Assembly: GCA_963920705.1 (NCBI GenBank) | Contig: OY987234.1 | Span: 1,240,001 to 1,304,000, forward strand | Direction of reading: 5' to 3' | DNA: 64,000 nucleotides | Source of the DNA: Odiellus spinosus | Taxonomy: Eukaryota; Arthropoda; Arachnida; Opiliones; Phalangiidae | Shown: positions 1 through 13,945 of the stretch, in pieces | Numbering within the stretch: the stretch's first letter is position 1 | How the letters are laid out: every line of letters begins with the position of its first letter | Position numbers and translations under genes: made by a program | The notes under the pieces: model-generated | What the model was told of the DNA's origin: nothing | The model's input: the letters and a program-made list of their open reading frames with translations, nothing else | Database searches by the model: none

Positions 1-1403
1 GGATCTACACTTGGGAAATTTGTGGATCTGCACTTTTGAAATTTGTGGATCTGCACTTTTGAAATTTGTGGATCTGCACTTGGGAAATTTGTGGATCTGC
101 TCTTGGTAAATTTGTGGATCTGCACTTGGGAAATTTGTGGATCTGCACTTTTGAAATTTGTGGATCTGCACTTGGGAAATTTGTGGATCTGCACTTGGGA
201 AATTTGTGGATCTACACTTGGGAAATTTGTGGATCTACACTTGGGAAATTTGGTGATCTACACTTGGGAAATTTGTGGATCTACATTTGGGAAATTTGTG
301 GATCTACACTTGGGAAAGTTGTGGATCTACACTTGGGAAATTTGAGGGTCTACACTTGGGAAATTTGTGGATCTACACTTGGGAAATTTGTGGATCTACA
401 CTTGGGAAATTTGTGGATCTACATTTGGGAAATTTGTGGATCTGCACTTGGGAAATTTGTGGATCTACACTTGGGAAATTTGTGGATCTACATTTGGGAA
501 ATTTGTGGATCTACACTTGGGAAATTTGTGGATCTACACTTGGGAAATTTGTGGATCTGCACTTGGGAAATTTGTGGATCTACACTTGGGAAATTTGTGG
601 ATCTACACTTGGGAAATTTGTGGATCTACACTTGGGAAATTTGTTTATCTACACTTGGGATATTTGTGGATCTACACTTGGGAAATTTGAGGGTCTACAA
701 TTGGGAAATTTGTGGATCTACACTTGGGAAATTTGTGGATCTACACTTGGGAAATTTGTGGATCTACACTTGGGAAATTTGTGGATCTGCACTTGGGAAA
801 TTTGTGGATCTACATTTGGGAAATTTGTGGATCTACACTTGGGAAATTTGTGGATCTACACTTGGGAAATTTGTGGATCTGCACTTGGGAAATTTGTGGA
901 TCTACACTTGGGAAATTTGTGGATCTACACTTGGGAAATTTGAGGGTCTACAATTGGGAAATTTGTGGATCTACACTTGGGAAATTTGTGGATCTACACT
1001 TGGGAAATTTGTGGATCTACACTTGGGAAATTTGTGGATCTGCACTTGGGAAATTTGTGGATCTAAACTTGGGAAATTTGTGGATCTACACTTGGGAAAT
1101 TTGTGGATCTACACTTGGGAAATTTGTGGATCTACACTTGGGAAATTTGTGGATCTACACTTGGGATATTTGTGGATCTACACTTGGGAAATTTGAGGGT
1201 CTACAATTGGGAAATTTGTGGATCTACACTTGGGAAATTTGTGGATCTACACTTGGGAAATTTGTGGATCAACACTTGGGAAATTTGTGGATCTGCACTT
1301 GGGAAATTTGTGGATCTACATTTTGGAAATTTGTGGATCTACACTTGGGAAATTTGTGGATCTACACTTGGGAAATTTGTGGATCTACACTTGGGAAATT
1401 TGA

Positions 1404-1518
1404 TTATCTGCACTTGGAAAATTTGTGGATGTGCACTTGGGAAATTTGTGGATCTGCACTTGGGAACTTTGTGGATCTGCACTTGGGAAAATTGTGGATC
1501 TGCACTTGGCAAATTTGT
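1404..1518 (+). repeat. Five-monomer 115-bp cassette, region I example
   Basis: Five consecutive variant monomers form a recurrent unit. The first replaces TGG by ATT at its 5' junction (GATTATCTGC) and has GGAAAATTT. The second has GGATGTGC. The third has GGGAACTTTG. The fourth has GGGAAAATTG. The fifth has TTGGCAAATTTG. Copies, complete or partial, begin near 1.4, 2.8, 5.5, 7.2, 8.8, 10.3, 14.0, 15.1, 16.3, 16.8, 18.3, 18.5, 18.9, 19.7, 20.2, 21.9, 24.3, 24.7, 26.5, 26.9, 28.7, 28.9, 29.3, 30.3, 30.7, 31.1, 32.1, 32.5, 33.3, 34.3, 35.3, 35.6, 36.0, 36.4, 36.9, 38.0, 38.3, 39.1, 39.3, 39.8, 40.1, 40.4, 41.6, 41.8, 42.2, 43.1, 44.3, 44.5, 45.0, 45.2, 45.6, 46.3, 46.5, 46.8, 47.4 and 47.7 kb, then through region III. 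It is best read as a clonal marker; no function is implied. Confidence 0.9.
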
Positions 1519-3744
1519 GGATCTGCACTTGGGAAATTTGTGGATCTACACTTGGGAAATTTGTGGATCTACATTTGGGAAATTTGTGGATCTACACTTG
1601 GGAAATTTGTGGATCTGCACTTGGGAAATTTGTTGATCTACATTTGGGAAATTTGTGGATCTACACTTGGGAAATTTGTGGATCTACACTTGGGAAATTT
1701 GTGGATCTGCGCTTGGAAATTTGTGGATCTGCACTTGGAAAATTTGTGGACCTACACTTGGGAAATTTGTGGATCTACATTTGGGGAATTTGTGGATCTA
1801 CACTTGGGAAATTTGTGGATCTACACTTGGGATATTTGTGGATCTACACTTGGGAAATTTGAGGGTCTACACTTGGGAAATTTGTGGATCTACACTTGGG
1901 AAATTTGTGGATCTGCACTTATGAAATTTGTGGATCTGCACTTGGGAGATTTGTGGATCTGCTCTTGGGAAATTTGTGGATCTGCACTTGGGAAATTTGT
2001 GGATCTGCACTTTTGAAATTTGTGGATCTGCACTTGGGAAATTTATGGATCTGCACTTGGGAAATTTGTGGATCTACACTTGGGAAATTTGTGGATCTAC
2101 ATTTGGGAAATTTGGTGATCTACACTTGGGAAATTTGTGGATCTACATTTGGGAAATTTGTGGATCTACACTTGGGAAATTTTTGGATCTACAATTGGGA
2201 AATTTGTGGATCTACATTTGGGAAATTTGTGGATCTACACTTTGGAAATTTGTGGATCTACACTTGGGAAATTTGTGGATCTACACTTGGGAAATTTGTG
2301 GATCTACACTTGGGAAATTTGTGGATCTACACTTGGGAAATTTGTGGATCTGCGCTTGGGAAATTTGTGGATCTGCACTTGGAAAATTTGTGGATCTACA
2401 CTTGGGAAATTTGTGGATCTACATTTGGGAAATTTGTGGATCTACACTTGGGAAATTTGTGGATCTACACTTGGGAAATTTGTGGATCTACACTTGGGAA
2501 ATTTGTGGGTCTACACTTTTGAAATTTGTGGATCTACACTTGGGAAATTTGTGGATCTACACTTGGGAAATTTGTGGATCTACACTTGGGAAATTTGGTG
2601 ATCTACACTTGGGAAATTTGTGGATCTACATTTGGGAAATTTGTGGATCTACACTTGGGAAATTTGTGGATCTACATTTGGGAAATTTGTGGATCTACAT
2701 TTGGGAAATTTGTGGATCTACACTTGGGAAATTTGTGGATCTACACTTGGGAAATTTGTGGATCTACACTTGGGAAATTTGTGGATCTACACTTGGGAAA
2801 TTTGATTATCTGCACTTGGAAAATTTGTGGATGTGCACTTGGGAAATTTGTGGATCTGCCCTGGGGAACTTTGTGGATCTGCACTTGGGAAAATTGTGGA
2901 TCTGCCCTTGGAAAATTTGTGGATCTGCACTTGGAAAATTTATGGATCTACACTTGGGAAATTTGTGGATCTACTTTTGGGAAATTTGTGGATCTACACT
3001 TATGAAATTTGTGGATCTACACTTGGGAAATTTGTGGATCTACACTTGGGAAATTTGTGGATCTACACTTGGGAAATTTGTGGATCTGCGCTTGGGAAAT
3101 TTGTGGATCTGCACTTGGAAAATTTGTGGATCTACACTTGGGAAATTTGTGGATCTACACTTGGGAAATTTGTGGATCTACACTTGGGAAATTTGTGGAT
3201 CTACACTTGGGAAATTTGTGGATCTACATTTGGGAAATTTGATGATCTACACTTGGGAAATTTGTTGATCTACATTTGGGAAATTTTTGGATCTACACTT
3301 GGGAAATTTGTGGATCTACACTTGGGAAATTTGTGGATCTGCGCTTGGGAAATTTGTGGATTTGCACTTGGAAAATTTGTGGACCTACACTTGGGAAATT
3401 TGTGGATCTACATTTGAGAAATTTGTGGATCTACACTTGGGAAATTTGTGGATCTACACTTGGGAAATTTGTGGATCTACACTTGGGAAATTTGTGGATC
3501 TACACTTGGGAAATTTGTGGATCTGCACTTTTAAAATTTGTGGATCTGCACTTTTGAAATTTGTGGATCTGCACTTGGGAAATTTGTGGATCTGCTCTTG
3601 GGAAATTTGTGGATCTGCACTTGGGAAATTTGTGGATCTGCACTTTTGAAATTTGTGGATCTGCACTTGGGAAATTTGTGGATCTGCACTTGGGAAATTT
3701 GTGGATCTACACTTGGGAAATTTGTGGATCTACACTTGGGAAAT

Positions 3745-5306
3745 TTGGTGATCTACACTTGGGAAATTTGTGATCTACATTTGGGAAATTTGTGGATCTA
3801 CACTTGGGAAATTTGTGGATCTACACTTGGGAAATTTGAGGGTCTACACTTGGGAAATTTGTGGATCTACACTTGGGAAATTTGTGGATCTACACTTGGG
3901 AAATTTGTGGATCTACATTTGGGAAATTTGTGGATCTGCACTTGGGAAATTTGTGGATCTACACTTGGGAAATTTGTGGATCTACATTTGGGAAATTTGT
4001 GGATCTACACTTGGGAAATTTGTGGATCTACACTTGGGAAATTTGTGGATCTGCACTTGGGAAATTTGTGGATCTACACTTGGGAAATTTGTGGATCTAC
4101 ACTTGGGAAATTTGTGGATCTACACTTGGGAAATTTGTGGATCTACACTTGGGATATCTGTGGATCTACACTTGGGAAATTTGAGGGTCTACAATTGGGA
4201 AATTTGTGGATCTACACTTGGGAAATTTGTGGATCTACACTTGGGAAATTTGTGGATCTACACTTGGGAAATTTGTGGATCTACACTTGGGAAATTTGAG
4301 GGTCTACAATTGGGAAATTTGTGGATCTACACTTGGGAAATTTGTGGATCTACACTTGGGAAATTTGTGGATCTTCACTTGGGAAATTTGTGGATCTGCA
4401 CTTGGGAAATTTGTGGATCTAAACTTGGGAAATTTGTGGATCTACACTTGGGAAATTTGTGGATCTACACTTGGGAAATTTGTGGATCTACACTTGGGAT
4501 ATTTGTGGATCTACACTTGGGAAATTTGGTGATCTACACTTGGGAAATTTGTGATCTACATTTGGGAAATTTGTGGATCTACACTTGGGAAATTTGTGGA
4601 TCTACACTTGGGAAATTTGAGGGTCTACACTTGGGAAATTTGTGGATCTACACTTGGGAAATTTGTGGATCTACACTTGGGAAATTTGTGGATCTACATT
4701 TGGGAAATTTGTGGATCTGCACTTGGGAAATTTGTGGATCTACACTTGGGAAATTTGTGGATCTACATTTGGGAAATTTGTGGATCTACACTTGGGAAAT
4801 TTGTGGATCTACACTTGGGAAATTTGTGGATCTGCACTTGGGAAATTTGTGGATCTACACTTGGGAAATTTGTGGATCTACACTTGGGAAATTTGTGGAT
4901 CTACACTTGGGAAATTTGTGGATCTACACTTGGGATATCTGTGGATCTACACTTGGGAAATTTGAGGGTCTACAATTGGGAAATTTGTGGATCTACACTT
5001 GGGAAATTTGTGGATCTACACTTGGGAAATTTGTGGATCTACACTTGGGAAATTTGTGGATCTACACTTGGGAAATTTGAGGGTCTACAATTGGGAAATT
5101 TGTGGATCTACACTTGGGAAATTTGTGGATCTACACTTGGGAAATTTGTGGATCTTCACTTGGGAAATTTGTGGATCTGCACTTGGGAAATTTGTGGATC
5201 TAAACTTGGGAAATTTGTGGATCTACACTTGGGAAATTTGTGGATCTACACTTGGGAAATTTGTGGATCTACACTTGGGATATTTGTGGATCTACACTTG
5301 GGAAAT
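3745..5306 (+). repeat. 781-bp tandem duplication (2 copies)
   Basis: Two adjacent copies match at a constant offset of 781 bp. Each begins with a GGTGATC monomer followed by a 22-bp monomer (TTTGTGATCTACAT, near 3,768 and 4,549) and ends with GGGATATTT. The unit is 34 monomers less one base, the missing base being in the 22-bp monomer. I found no difference between the copies in the stretches compared, so the event looks recent. Boundaries are accurate to about one monomer. Confidence 0.85.
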
Positions 5307-8100
5307 TTGAGGGTCTACAATTGGGAAATTTGTGGATCTACACTTGGGAAATTTGTGGATCTACACTTGGGAAATTTGTGGATCTACACTTGGGAAATTT
5401 GTGGATCTGCACTTGGGAAATTTGTGGATCTACACTTGGGAAATTTGTGGATCTACATTTTGGAAATTTGTGGATCTACACTTGGGAAATTTGTGGATCT
5501 ACACTTGGGAAATTTGATTATCTGCACTTGGAAAATTTGTGGATGTGCACTTGGGAAATTTGTGGATCTGCACTTGGGAACTTTGTGGATCTGCACTTGG
5601 GAAAATTGTGGATCTGCACTTGGCAAATTTGTGGATCTGCTCTTGGGAAATTTGTGGATCTACACTTGGGAAATTTGTGGATCTACATTTGGGAAATTTG
5701 TGGATCTACACTTGGGAAATTTGTGGATCTGCACTTGGGAAATTTGTTGATCTACATTTGGGAAATTTGTGGATCTACACTTGGGAAATTTGTGGATCTA
5801 CACTTGGGAAATTTGTGGATCTGCGCTTGGGAAATTTGTGGATCTGCACTTGGAAAATTTGTGGACCTACACTTGGGAAATTTGTGGATCTACATTTGGG
5901 GAATTTGTGGATCTACACTTGGGAAATTTGTGGATCTACACTTGGGATATTTGTGGATCTACACTTGGGAAATTTGAGGGTCTACACTTGGGAAATTTGT
6001 GGATCTACACTTGGGAAATTTGTGGATCTGCACTTTTGAAATTTGTGGATCTGCACTTGGGAAATTTGTGGATCTGCTCTTGGGAAATTTGTGGATCTGC
6101 ACTTGGGAAATTTGTGGATCTGCACTTTTGAAATTTGTGGATCTGCACTTGGGAAATTTGTGGATCTGCACTTGGGAAATTTGTGGATCTACACTTGGGA
6201 AATTTGTGGATCTACATTTGGGAAATTTGGTGATCTACACTTGGGAAATTTGTGGATCTACATTTGGGAAATTTGTGGATCTACACTTGGGAAATTTGTG
6301 GATCTACAATTGGGAAATTTGTGGATCTACATTTGGGAAATTTGTGGATCTACACTTTGGAAATTTGTGGATCTACACTTGGGAAATTTGTGGATCTACA
6401 CTTGGGAAATTTGTGGATCTACATTTGGGAAATTTGTGGATCTGCACTTGGGAAATTTGTGGATCTACACTTGGGAAATTTGTGGATCTACATTTGGGAA
6501 ATTTGTGGATCTACACTTGGGAAATTTGTGGATCTACACTTGGGAAATTTGTGGATCTGCACTTGGGAAATTTGTGGATCTACACTTGGGAAATTTGTGG
6601 ATCTACACTTGGGAAATTTGTGGATCTACACTTGGGAAATTTGTGGATCTACACTTGGGATATCTGTGGATCTACACTTGGGAAATTTGAGGGTCTACAA
6701 TTGGGAAATTTGTGGATCTACACTTGGGAAATTTGTGGATCTACACTTGGGAAATTTGTGGATCTACACTTGGGAAATTTGTGGATCTACACTTGGGAAA
6801 TTTGAGGGTCTACAATTGGGAAATTTGTGGATCTACACTTGGGAAATTTGTGGATCTACACTTGGGAAATTTGTGGATCTTCACTTGGGAAATTTGTGGA
6901 TCTGCACTTGGGAAATTTGTGGATCTAAACTTGGGAAATTTGTGGATCTACACTTGGGAAATTTGTGGATCTACACTTGGGAAATTTGTGGATCTACACT
7001 TGGGATATTTGTGGATCTACACTTGGGAAATTTGAGGGTCTACAATTGGGAAATTTGTGGATCTACACTTGGGAAATTTGTGGATCTACACTTGGGAAAT
7101 TTGTGGATCTACACTTGGGAAATTTGTGGATCTGCACTTGGGAAATTTGTGGATCTACACTTGGGAAATTTGTGGATCTACATTTTGGAAATTTGTGGAT
7201 CTACACTTGGGAAATTTGTGGATCTACACTTGGGAAATTTGATTATCTGCACTTGGAAAATTTGTGGATGTGCACTTGGGAAATTTGTGGATCTGCACTT
7301 GGGAACTTTGTGGATCTGCACTTGGGAAAATTGTGGATCTGCACTTGGCAAATTTGTGGATCTGCTCTTGGGAAATTTGTGGATCTACACTTGGGAAATT
7401 TGTGGATCTACATTTGGGAAATTTGTGGATCTACACTTGGGAAATTTGTGGATCTGCACTTGGGAAATTTGTTGATCTACATTTGGGAAATTTGTGGATC
7501 TACACTTGGGAAATTTGTGGATCTACACTTGGGAAATTTGTGGATCTGCGCTTGGGAAATTTGTGGATCTGCACTTGGAAAATTTGTGGAACTACACTTG
7601 GGAAATTTGTGGATCTACATTTGGGGAATTTGTGGATCTACACTTGGGAAATTTGTGGATCTACACTTGGGATATTTGTGGATCTACACTTGGGAAATTT
7701 GAGGGTCTACACTTGGGAAATTTGTGGATCTACACTTGGGAAATTTGTGGATCTGCACTTTTGAAATTTGTGGATCTGCACTTGGGAAATTTGTGGATCT
7801 GCTCTTGGGAAATTTGTGGATCTGCACTTGGGAAATTTGTGGATCTGCACTTTTGAAATTTGTGGATCTGCACTTGGGAAATTTGTGGATCTGCACTTGG
7901 GAAATTTGTGGATCTACACTTGGGAAATTTGTGGATCTACATTTGGGAAATTTGGTGATCTACACTTGGGAAATTTGTGGATCTACATTTGGGAAATTTG
8001 TGGATCTACACTTGGGAAATTTGTGGATCTACAATTGGGAAATTTGTGGATCTACATTTGGGAAATTTGTGGATCTACACTTTGGAAATTTGTGGATCTA
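4640..8100 (+). repeat. 1,725-bp tandem duplication (2 copies)
   Basis: Sequence at about 4.64-6.37 kb recurs at about 6.37-8.10 kb with an offset of exactly 1,725 bp (75 monomers). Each copy carries the five-monomer cassette (near 5.5 and 7.2 kb), GGGGAATTT (near 5.9 and 7.6 kb) and the GGGATATTT-GAGGGTCT pair. One base difference was noticed: GGACCTACAC near 5,868 against GGAACTACAC near 7,590. The right half of the 781-bp duplication lies inside the first copy, so the 781-bp event probably came first. Confidence 0.85.
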
Positions 8101-8514
8101 CACTTGGGAAATTTGTGGATCTACACTTGGGAAATTTGTGGATCTACACTTGGGAAATTTGTGGATCTACACTTGGGAAATTTGTGGATCTGCGCTTGGG
8201 AAATTTGTGGATCTGCACTTGGAAAATTTGTGGATCTACACTTGGGAAATTTGTGGATCTACATTTGGGAAATTTGTGGATCTACACTTGGGAAATTTGT
8301 GGATCTACACTTGGGAAATTTGTGGATCTACACTTGGGAAATTTGTGGGTCTACACTTTTGAAATTTGTGGATCTACACTTGGGAAATTTGTGGATCTAC
8401 ACTTGGGAAATTTGTGGATCTACACTTGGGAAATTTGGTGATCTACACTTGGGAAATTTGTGGATCTACATTTGGGAAATTTGTGGATCTACACTTGGGA
8501 AATTTGTGGATCTA

Positions 8515-11500
8515 CACTTGGGAAATTTGTGGATCTACACTTGGGAAATTTGTGGATCTGCGCTTGGGAAATTTGTGGATCTGCACTTGGAAAATTTGTG
8601 GATCTACACTTGGGAAATTTGTGGATCTACACTTGGGAAATTTGTGGATCTACACTTGGGAAATTTGTGGATCTACACTTGGGAAATTTGTGGATCTACA
8701 TTTGGGAAATTTGATGATCTACACTTGGGAAATTTGTGGATCTACACTTGGGAAATATGTGGATCTACACATTGGCAATTTGTGGATCTACACTTGGGAA
8801 ATTTGATTATCTGCACTTGGAAAATTTGTGGATGTGCACTTGGGAAATTTGTGGATCTGCACTTGGGAACTTTGTGGATCTGCATTTGGGAAAATTGTGG
8901 ATCTGCACTTGGCAAATTGTGGATCTACATTTGGGAAATTTGTGGATCTAAACTTGGGAAATTTGTGGATCTGCACTTGGGAAATTTGTTGATCTACACT
9001 TGGGAAATTTGTGGATCTACATTTGGGAAATTTGTGGATCTACACTTGGGAAATTTGTGGATCTACACTTGGGAAATTTGTGGATCTGCACTTTTGAAAT
9101 TTGTGGATCTGCACATGGGAAATTTGTGGATCTGCAATTGGGAAATTTGTGGATCTGCACTTGGGAAATTTGTGGATCTGCACTTTTGAAATTTGTATAT
9201 ATGCCCTTCGGAAATTTGTGGATATGCACTTGGGAAATTTGTGGATCTGCACTTGGGAAATTTTTGGATCTGCACTTGGGAAATTTGTGGATCTGCACTT
9301 GGGAAATTTGTGGATCTGCACATGGGAAATTTGTGGATCTACAATTGGGAAATTTGTGGATCTACATTTGGGAAATTTGTGGATCTACACTTGGGAAATT
9401 TGTGGATCTACACTTGGGAAATTTGTGGATCTGCACTTGGAAATTTGTGGATCTACACTAAGGAAATTTGTGGATCTACACTTGGGAAATTTGTGGATCT
9501 GCGCTTGGGAAATTTGTGGATATACACTTGGGAAATTTGTGGGTCTACACTTGGGAAATTTGTGGATCTACACTTGGGAAATTTGGTGATCTACACTTGG
9601 GAAATTTGTGGATCTACATTTGGGAAATTTGTGGATCTACACTTGGGAAATTTGTGGATCTACAATTGGGAAATTTGTGGATCTACATTTGGGAAATTTG
9701 TGGATCTACACTTGGGAAATTTGTGGATCTACACTTGGGAAATTTGTAGATCTACACTTGGGAAATTTGTGGATCTACACTTGGGAAATTTGTGGATCTA
9801 AACTTGGGAAATTTGTGGATCTGCGATTGGGAAATTTGTGGATCTGCACTTGGAAAATTTGTGGATCTACACTTGGGAAATTTGTGGATCTACATTTGGG
9901 AAATTTGTGGATCTACACTTGGGAAATTTGTGGATCTACACTTGGGAAATTTGTGGATCTACATTTGGGAAATTTGATGATCTACACTTGGGAAATTTGT
10001 TGATCTACATTTGGGAAATTTTTGGATCTACACTTGGGAAATTTGTGGATCTACACTTGGGAAATTTGTGGATCTGCGCTTGGGAAATTTGTGGATCTGC
10101 ACTTGGAAAATTTGTGGATCTACACTTGGGAAATTTGTGGATCTACACTTGGGAAATTTGTGGATCTACACTTGGGAAATTTGTGGATCTACACTTGGGA
10201 AATTTGTGGATCTACATTTGGGAAATTTGATGATCTACACTTGGGAAATTTGTGGATCTACACTTGGGAAATATGTGGATCTACACATTGGCAATTTGTG
10301 GATCTACACTTGGGAAATTTGATTATCTGCACTTGGAAAATTTGTGGATGTGCACTTGGGAAATTTGTGGATCTGCACTTGGGAACTTTGTGGATCTGCA
10401 TTTGGGAAAATTGTGGATCTGCACTTGGCAAATTGTGGATCTACATTTGGGAAATTTGTGGATCTAAACTTGGGAAATTTGTGGATCTGCACTTGGGAAA
10501 TTTGTTGATCTACACTTGGGAAATTTGTGGATCTACATTTGGGAAATTTGTGGATCTACACTTGGGAAATTTGTGGATCTACACTTGGGAAATTTGTGGA
10601 TCTGCACTTTTGAAATTTGTGGATCTGCACATGGGAAATTTGTGGATCTGCAATTGGGAAATTTGTGGATCTGCACTTGGGAAATTTGTGGATCTGCACT
10701 TTTGAAATTTGTATATATGCCCTTCGGAAATTTGTGGATATGCACTTGGGAAATTTGTGGATCTGCACTTGGGAAATTTTTGGATCTGCACTTGGGAAAT
10801 TTGTGGATCTGCACTTGGGAAATTTGTGGATCTGCACATGGGAAATTTGTGGATCTACAATTGGGAAATTTGTGGATCTACATTTGGGAAATTTGTGGAT
10901 CTACACTTGGGAAATTTGTGGATCTACACTTGGGAAATTTGTGGATCTGCACTTGGAAATTTGTGGATCTACACTAAGGAAATTTGTGGATCTACACTTG
11001 GGAAATTTGTGGATCTGCGCTTGGGAAATTTGTGGATATACACTTGGGAAATTTGTGGGTCTACACTTGGGAAATTTGTGGATCTACACTTGGGAAATTT
11101 GGTGATCTACACTTGGGAAATTTGTGGATCTACATTTGGGAAATTTGTGGATCTACACTTGGGAAATTTGTGGATCTACAATTGGGAAATTTGTGGATCT
11201 ACATTTGGGAAATTTGTGGATCTACACTTGGGAAATTTGTGGATCTACACTTGGGAAATTTGTAGATCTACACTTGGGAAATTTGTGGATCTACACTTGG
11301 GAAATTTGTGGATCTAAACTTGGGAAATTTGTGGATCTGCGATTGGGAAATTTGTGGATCTGCACTTGGAAAATTTGTGGATCTACACTTGGGAAATTTG
11401 TGGATCTACATTTGGGAAATTTGTGGATCTACACTTGGGAAATTTGTGGATCTACACTTGGGAAATTTGTGGATCTACATTTGGGAAATTTGATGATCTA

Positions 11501-11690
11501 CACTTGGGAAATTTGTTGATCTACATTTGGGAAATTTTTGGATCTACACTTGGGAAATTTGTGGATCTACACTTGGGAAATTTGTGGATCTGCGCTTGGG
11601 AAATTTGTGGATCTGCACTTGGAAAATTTGTGGATCTACACTTGGGAAATTTGTGGATCTACACTTGGGAAATTTGTGGATCTACATTTG
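8515..11690 (+). repeat. 1,516-bp tandem duplication (about 2.1 copies)
   Basis: From about 8.52 to 10.17 kb the sequence repeats at an offset of 1,516 bp to about 11.69 kb. Each copy includes ACATTGGCAATTT, a cassette shortened by a 22-bp monomer (GGCAAATTGTGG), the CCCTTCGG-CACATGGG-CTAAGG block and a GTAGATCTAC monomer (near 9,747 and 11,263). The length is not a multiple of 23 because each unit contains 22-bp monomers. No differences were noticed between the copies. Confidence 0.85.
9745..9756. other. Perfect 12-bp palindrome monomer (BglII site)
   Basis: A G-to-A change at monomer position 1 turns the near-palindrome TGTGGATCTACA into the perfect palindrome TGTAGATCTACA, which holds AGATCT. 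Six copies were found, starting at 9,745, 11,261, 16,042, 17,765, 25,965 and 28,146. All lie in region II and in the same local context, so they descend from one mutation by duplication. No binding protein is implied by the sequence alone. Confidence 0.85.
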
Positions 11691-13945
11691 GGAAATTTGT
11701 GGATCTACACTTGGGAAATTTGTGGATCTACACTTGGGAAATTTGTGGATCTACACTTGGGAAATTTGTGAATCTACACTTGGGAAATTTGTGGATCTAC
11801 ATTTGGGAAATTTGTGGATCTGCTCTTGGGAAATTTGTGGATCTACACTTGGGAAATTTGTGGATCTACATTTGGGAAATTTGTGGATCTACACTTGGGA
11901 AATTTGTGGATCTGCACTTGGGAAATTTGTTGATCTACATTTGGGAAATTTGTGGATCTACACTTGGGAAATTTGTGGATCTACACTTGGGAAATTTGTG
12001 GATCTGCGCTTGGGAAATTTGTGGATCTGCACTTGGAAAATTTGTGGACCTACACTTGGGAAATTTGTGGATCTACATTTGGGGAATTTGTGGATCTACA
12101 CTTGGGAAATTTGTGGATCTACACTTGGGATATTTGTGGATCTACACTTGGGAAATTTGAGGGTCTACACTTGGGAAATTTGTGGATCTACACTTGGGAA
12201 ATTTGTGGATCTGCACTTTTGAAATTTGTGGATCTGCACTTGGGAAATTTGTGGATCTGCTCTTGGGAAATTTGTGGATCTGCACTTGGGAAATTTGTGG
12301 ATCTGCACTTTTGAAATTTGTGGATCTGCACTTGGGAAATTTGTGGATCTGCACTTGGGAAATTTGTGGATCTACACTTGGGAAATTTGTGGATCTACAT
12401 TTGGGAAATTTGGTGATCTACACTTGGGAAATTTGTGGATCTACATTTGGGAAATTTGTGGATCTACACTTGGGAAATTTGTGGATCTACAATTGGGAAA
12501 TTTGTGGATCTACATTTGGGAAATTTGTGGATCTACACTTTGGAAATTTGTGGATCTACACTTGGGAAATTTGTGGATCTACACTTGGGAAATTTGTGGA
12601 TCTACACTTGGGAAATTTGTGGATCTACACTTGGGAAATTTGTGGATCTGCGCTTGGGAAATTTGTGGATCTGCACTTGGAAAATTTGTGGATCTACACT
12701 TGGGAAATTTGTGGATCTACATTTGGGAAATTTGTGGATCTACACTTGGGAAATTTGTGGATCTACACTTGGGAAATTTGTGGATCTACACTTGGGAAAT
12801 TTGTGGGTCTACACTTTTGAAATTTGTGGATCTACACTTGGGGAATTTGTGGATCTACACTTGGGAAATTTGTGGATCTACACTTGGGATATTTGTGGAT
12901 CTACACTTGGGAAATTTGAGGGTCTACACTTGGGAAATTTGTGGATCTACACTTGGGAAATTTGTGGATCTGCACTTTTGAAATTTGTGGATCTGCACTT
13001 GGGAAATTTGTGGATCTGCTCTTGGGAAATTTGTGGATCTGCACTTGGGAAATTTGTGGATCTGCACTTTTGAAATTTGTGGATCTGCACTTGGGAAATT
13101 TGTGGATCTGCACTTGGGAAATTTGTGGATCTACACTTGGGAAATTTGTGGATCTACATTTGGGAAATTTGGTGATCTACACTTGGGAAATTTGTGGATC
13201 TACATTTGGGAAATTTGTGGATCTACACTTGGGAAATTTGTGGATCTACAATTGGGAAATTTGTGGATCTACATTTGGGAAATTTGTGGATCTACACTTT
13301 GGAAATTTGTGGATCTACACTTGGGAAATTTGTGGATCTACACTTGGGAAATTTGTGGATCTACACTTGGGAAATTTGTGGATCTACACTTGGGAAATTT
13401 GTGGATCTGCGCTTGGGAAATTTGTGGATCTGCACTTGGAAAATTTGTGGATCTACACTTGGGAAATTTGTGGATCTACATTTGGGAAATTTGTGGATCT
13501 ACACTTGGGAAATTTGTGGATCTACACTTGGGAAATTTGTGGATCTACACTTGGGAAATTTGTGGGTCTACACTTTTGAAATTTGTGGATCTACACTTGG
13601 GAAATTTGTGGATCTACACTTGGGAAATTTGTGGATCTACACTTGGGAAATTTGGTGATCTACACTTGGGAAATTTGTGGATCTACATTTGGGAAATTTG
13701 TGGATCTACACTTGGGAAATTTGTGGATCTACACTTGGGAAATTTGTGGATCTACACTTGGGAAATTTGTGGATCTGCGCTTGGGAAATTTGTGGATCTG
13801 CACTTGGAAAATTTGTGGATCTACACTTGGGAAATTTGTGGATCTACACTTGGGAAATTTGTGGATCTACACTTGGGAAATTTGTGGATCTACACTTGGG
13901 AAATTTGTGGATCTACATTTGGGAAATTTGATGATCTACACTTGG
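11690..13945 (+). repeat. Region I-type segment embedded in region II
   Basis: Between about 11.7 and 13.9 kb the array returns to region I variants: GGGATATTT followed by GAGGGTCT (near 12,130-12,160 and 12,890-12,920), clustered TTTTGAAATTT and GGGGAATTT. From about 12.9 kb the sequence follows that at about 7.69-9.24 kb with a constant offset of 5,217 bp to about 14.46 kb. This indicates that a region I/II junction segment was copied into region II rather than both evolving independently. Confidence 0.7.
12075..13590 (+). repeat. 759-bp tandem duplication (2 copies)
   Basis: Two 759-bp (33-monomer) copies lie in tandem. Both start at GGGGAATTT (near 12,078 and 12,837), pass through GGGATATTT-GAGGGTCT and two TTTTGAAATTT monomers, and end at GTGGGTCTACACTTTTGAAATTT. 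The copies appear identical where compared. The block belongs to the region I-type segment embedded in region II. Confidence 0.85.

Larger units (their letters stand above)
1..8745 (+). repeat. Array region I (TTTTGAAATTT / GAGGGTCT type)
   Basis: This segment is distinguished by its mixture of monomer variants. These include CACTTTTGAAATTT (G13 and G14 to T; for example near 35-70, 145, 2010, 3530-3650, 6030, 7760), TTTGAGGGTCT (near 344, 690, 938, 1194, 1860, 3838, 4186), CAATTGGG (near 699 and 947), and GGGATATTT (A17 to T; near 660, 1165, 1830). The blocks at about 1.4-2.8, 5.5-7.2 and 7.2-8.7 kb are successive copies of the same segment. The region II markers (ACATTGGCAATTT, CCCTTCGG, CACATGGG, CTAAGG) are absent until about 8.77 kb. 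There is no gene; every long open frame here is repeat-derived. Confidence 0.8.
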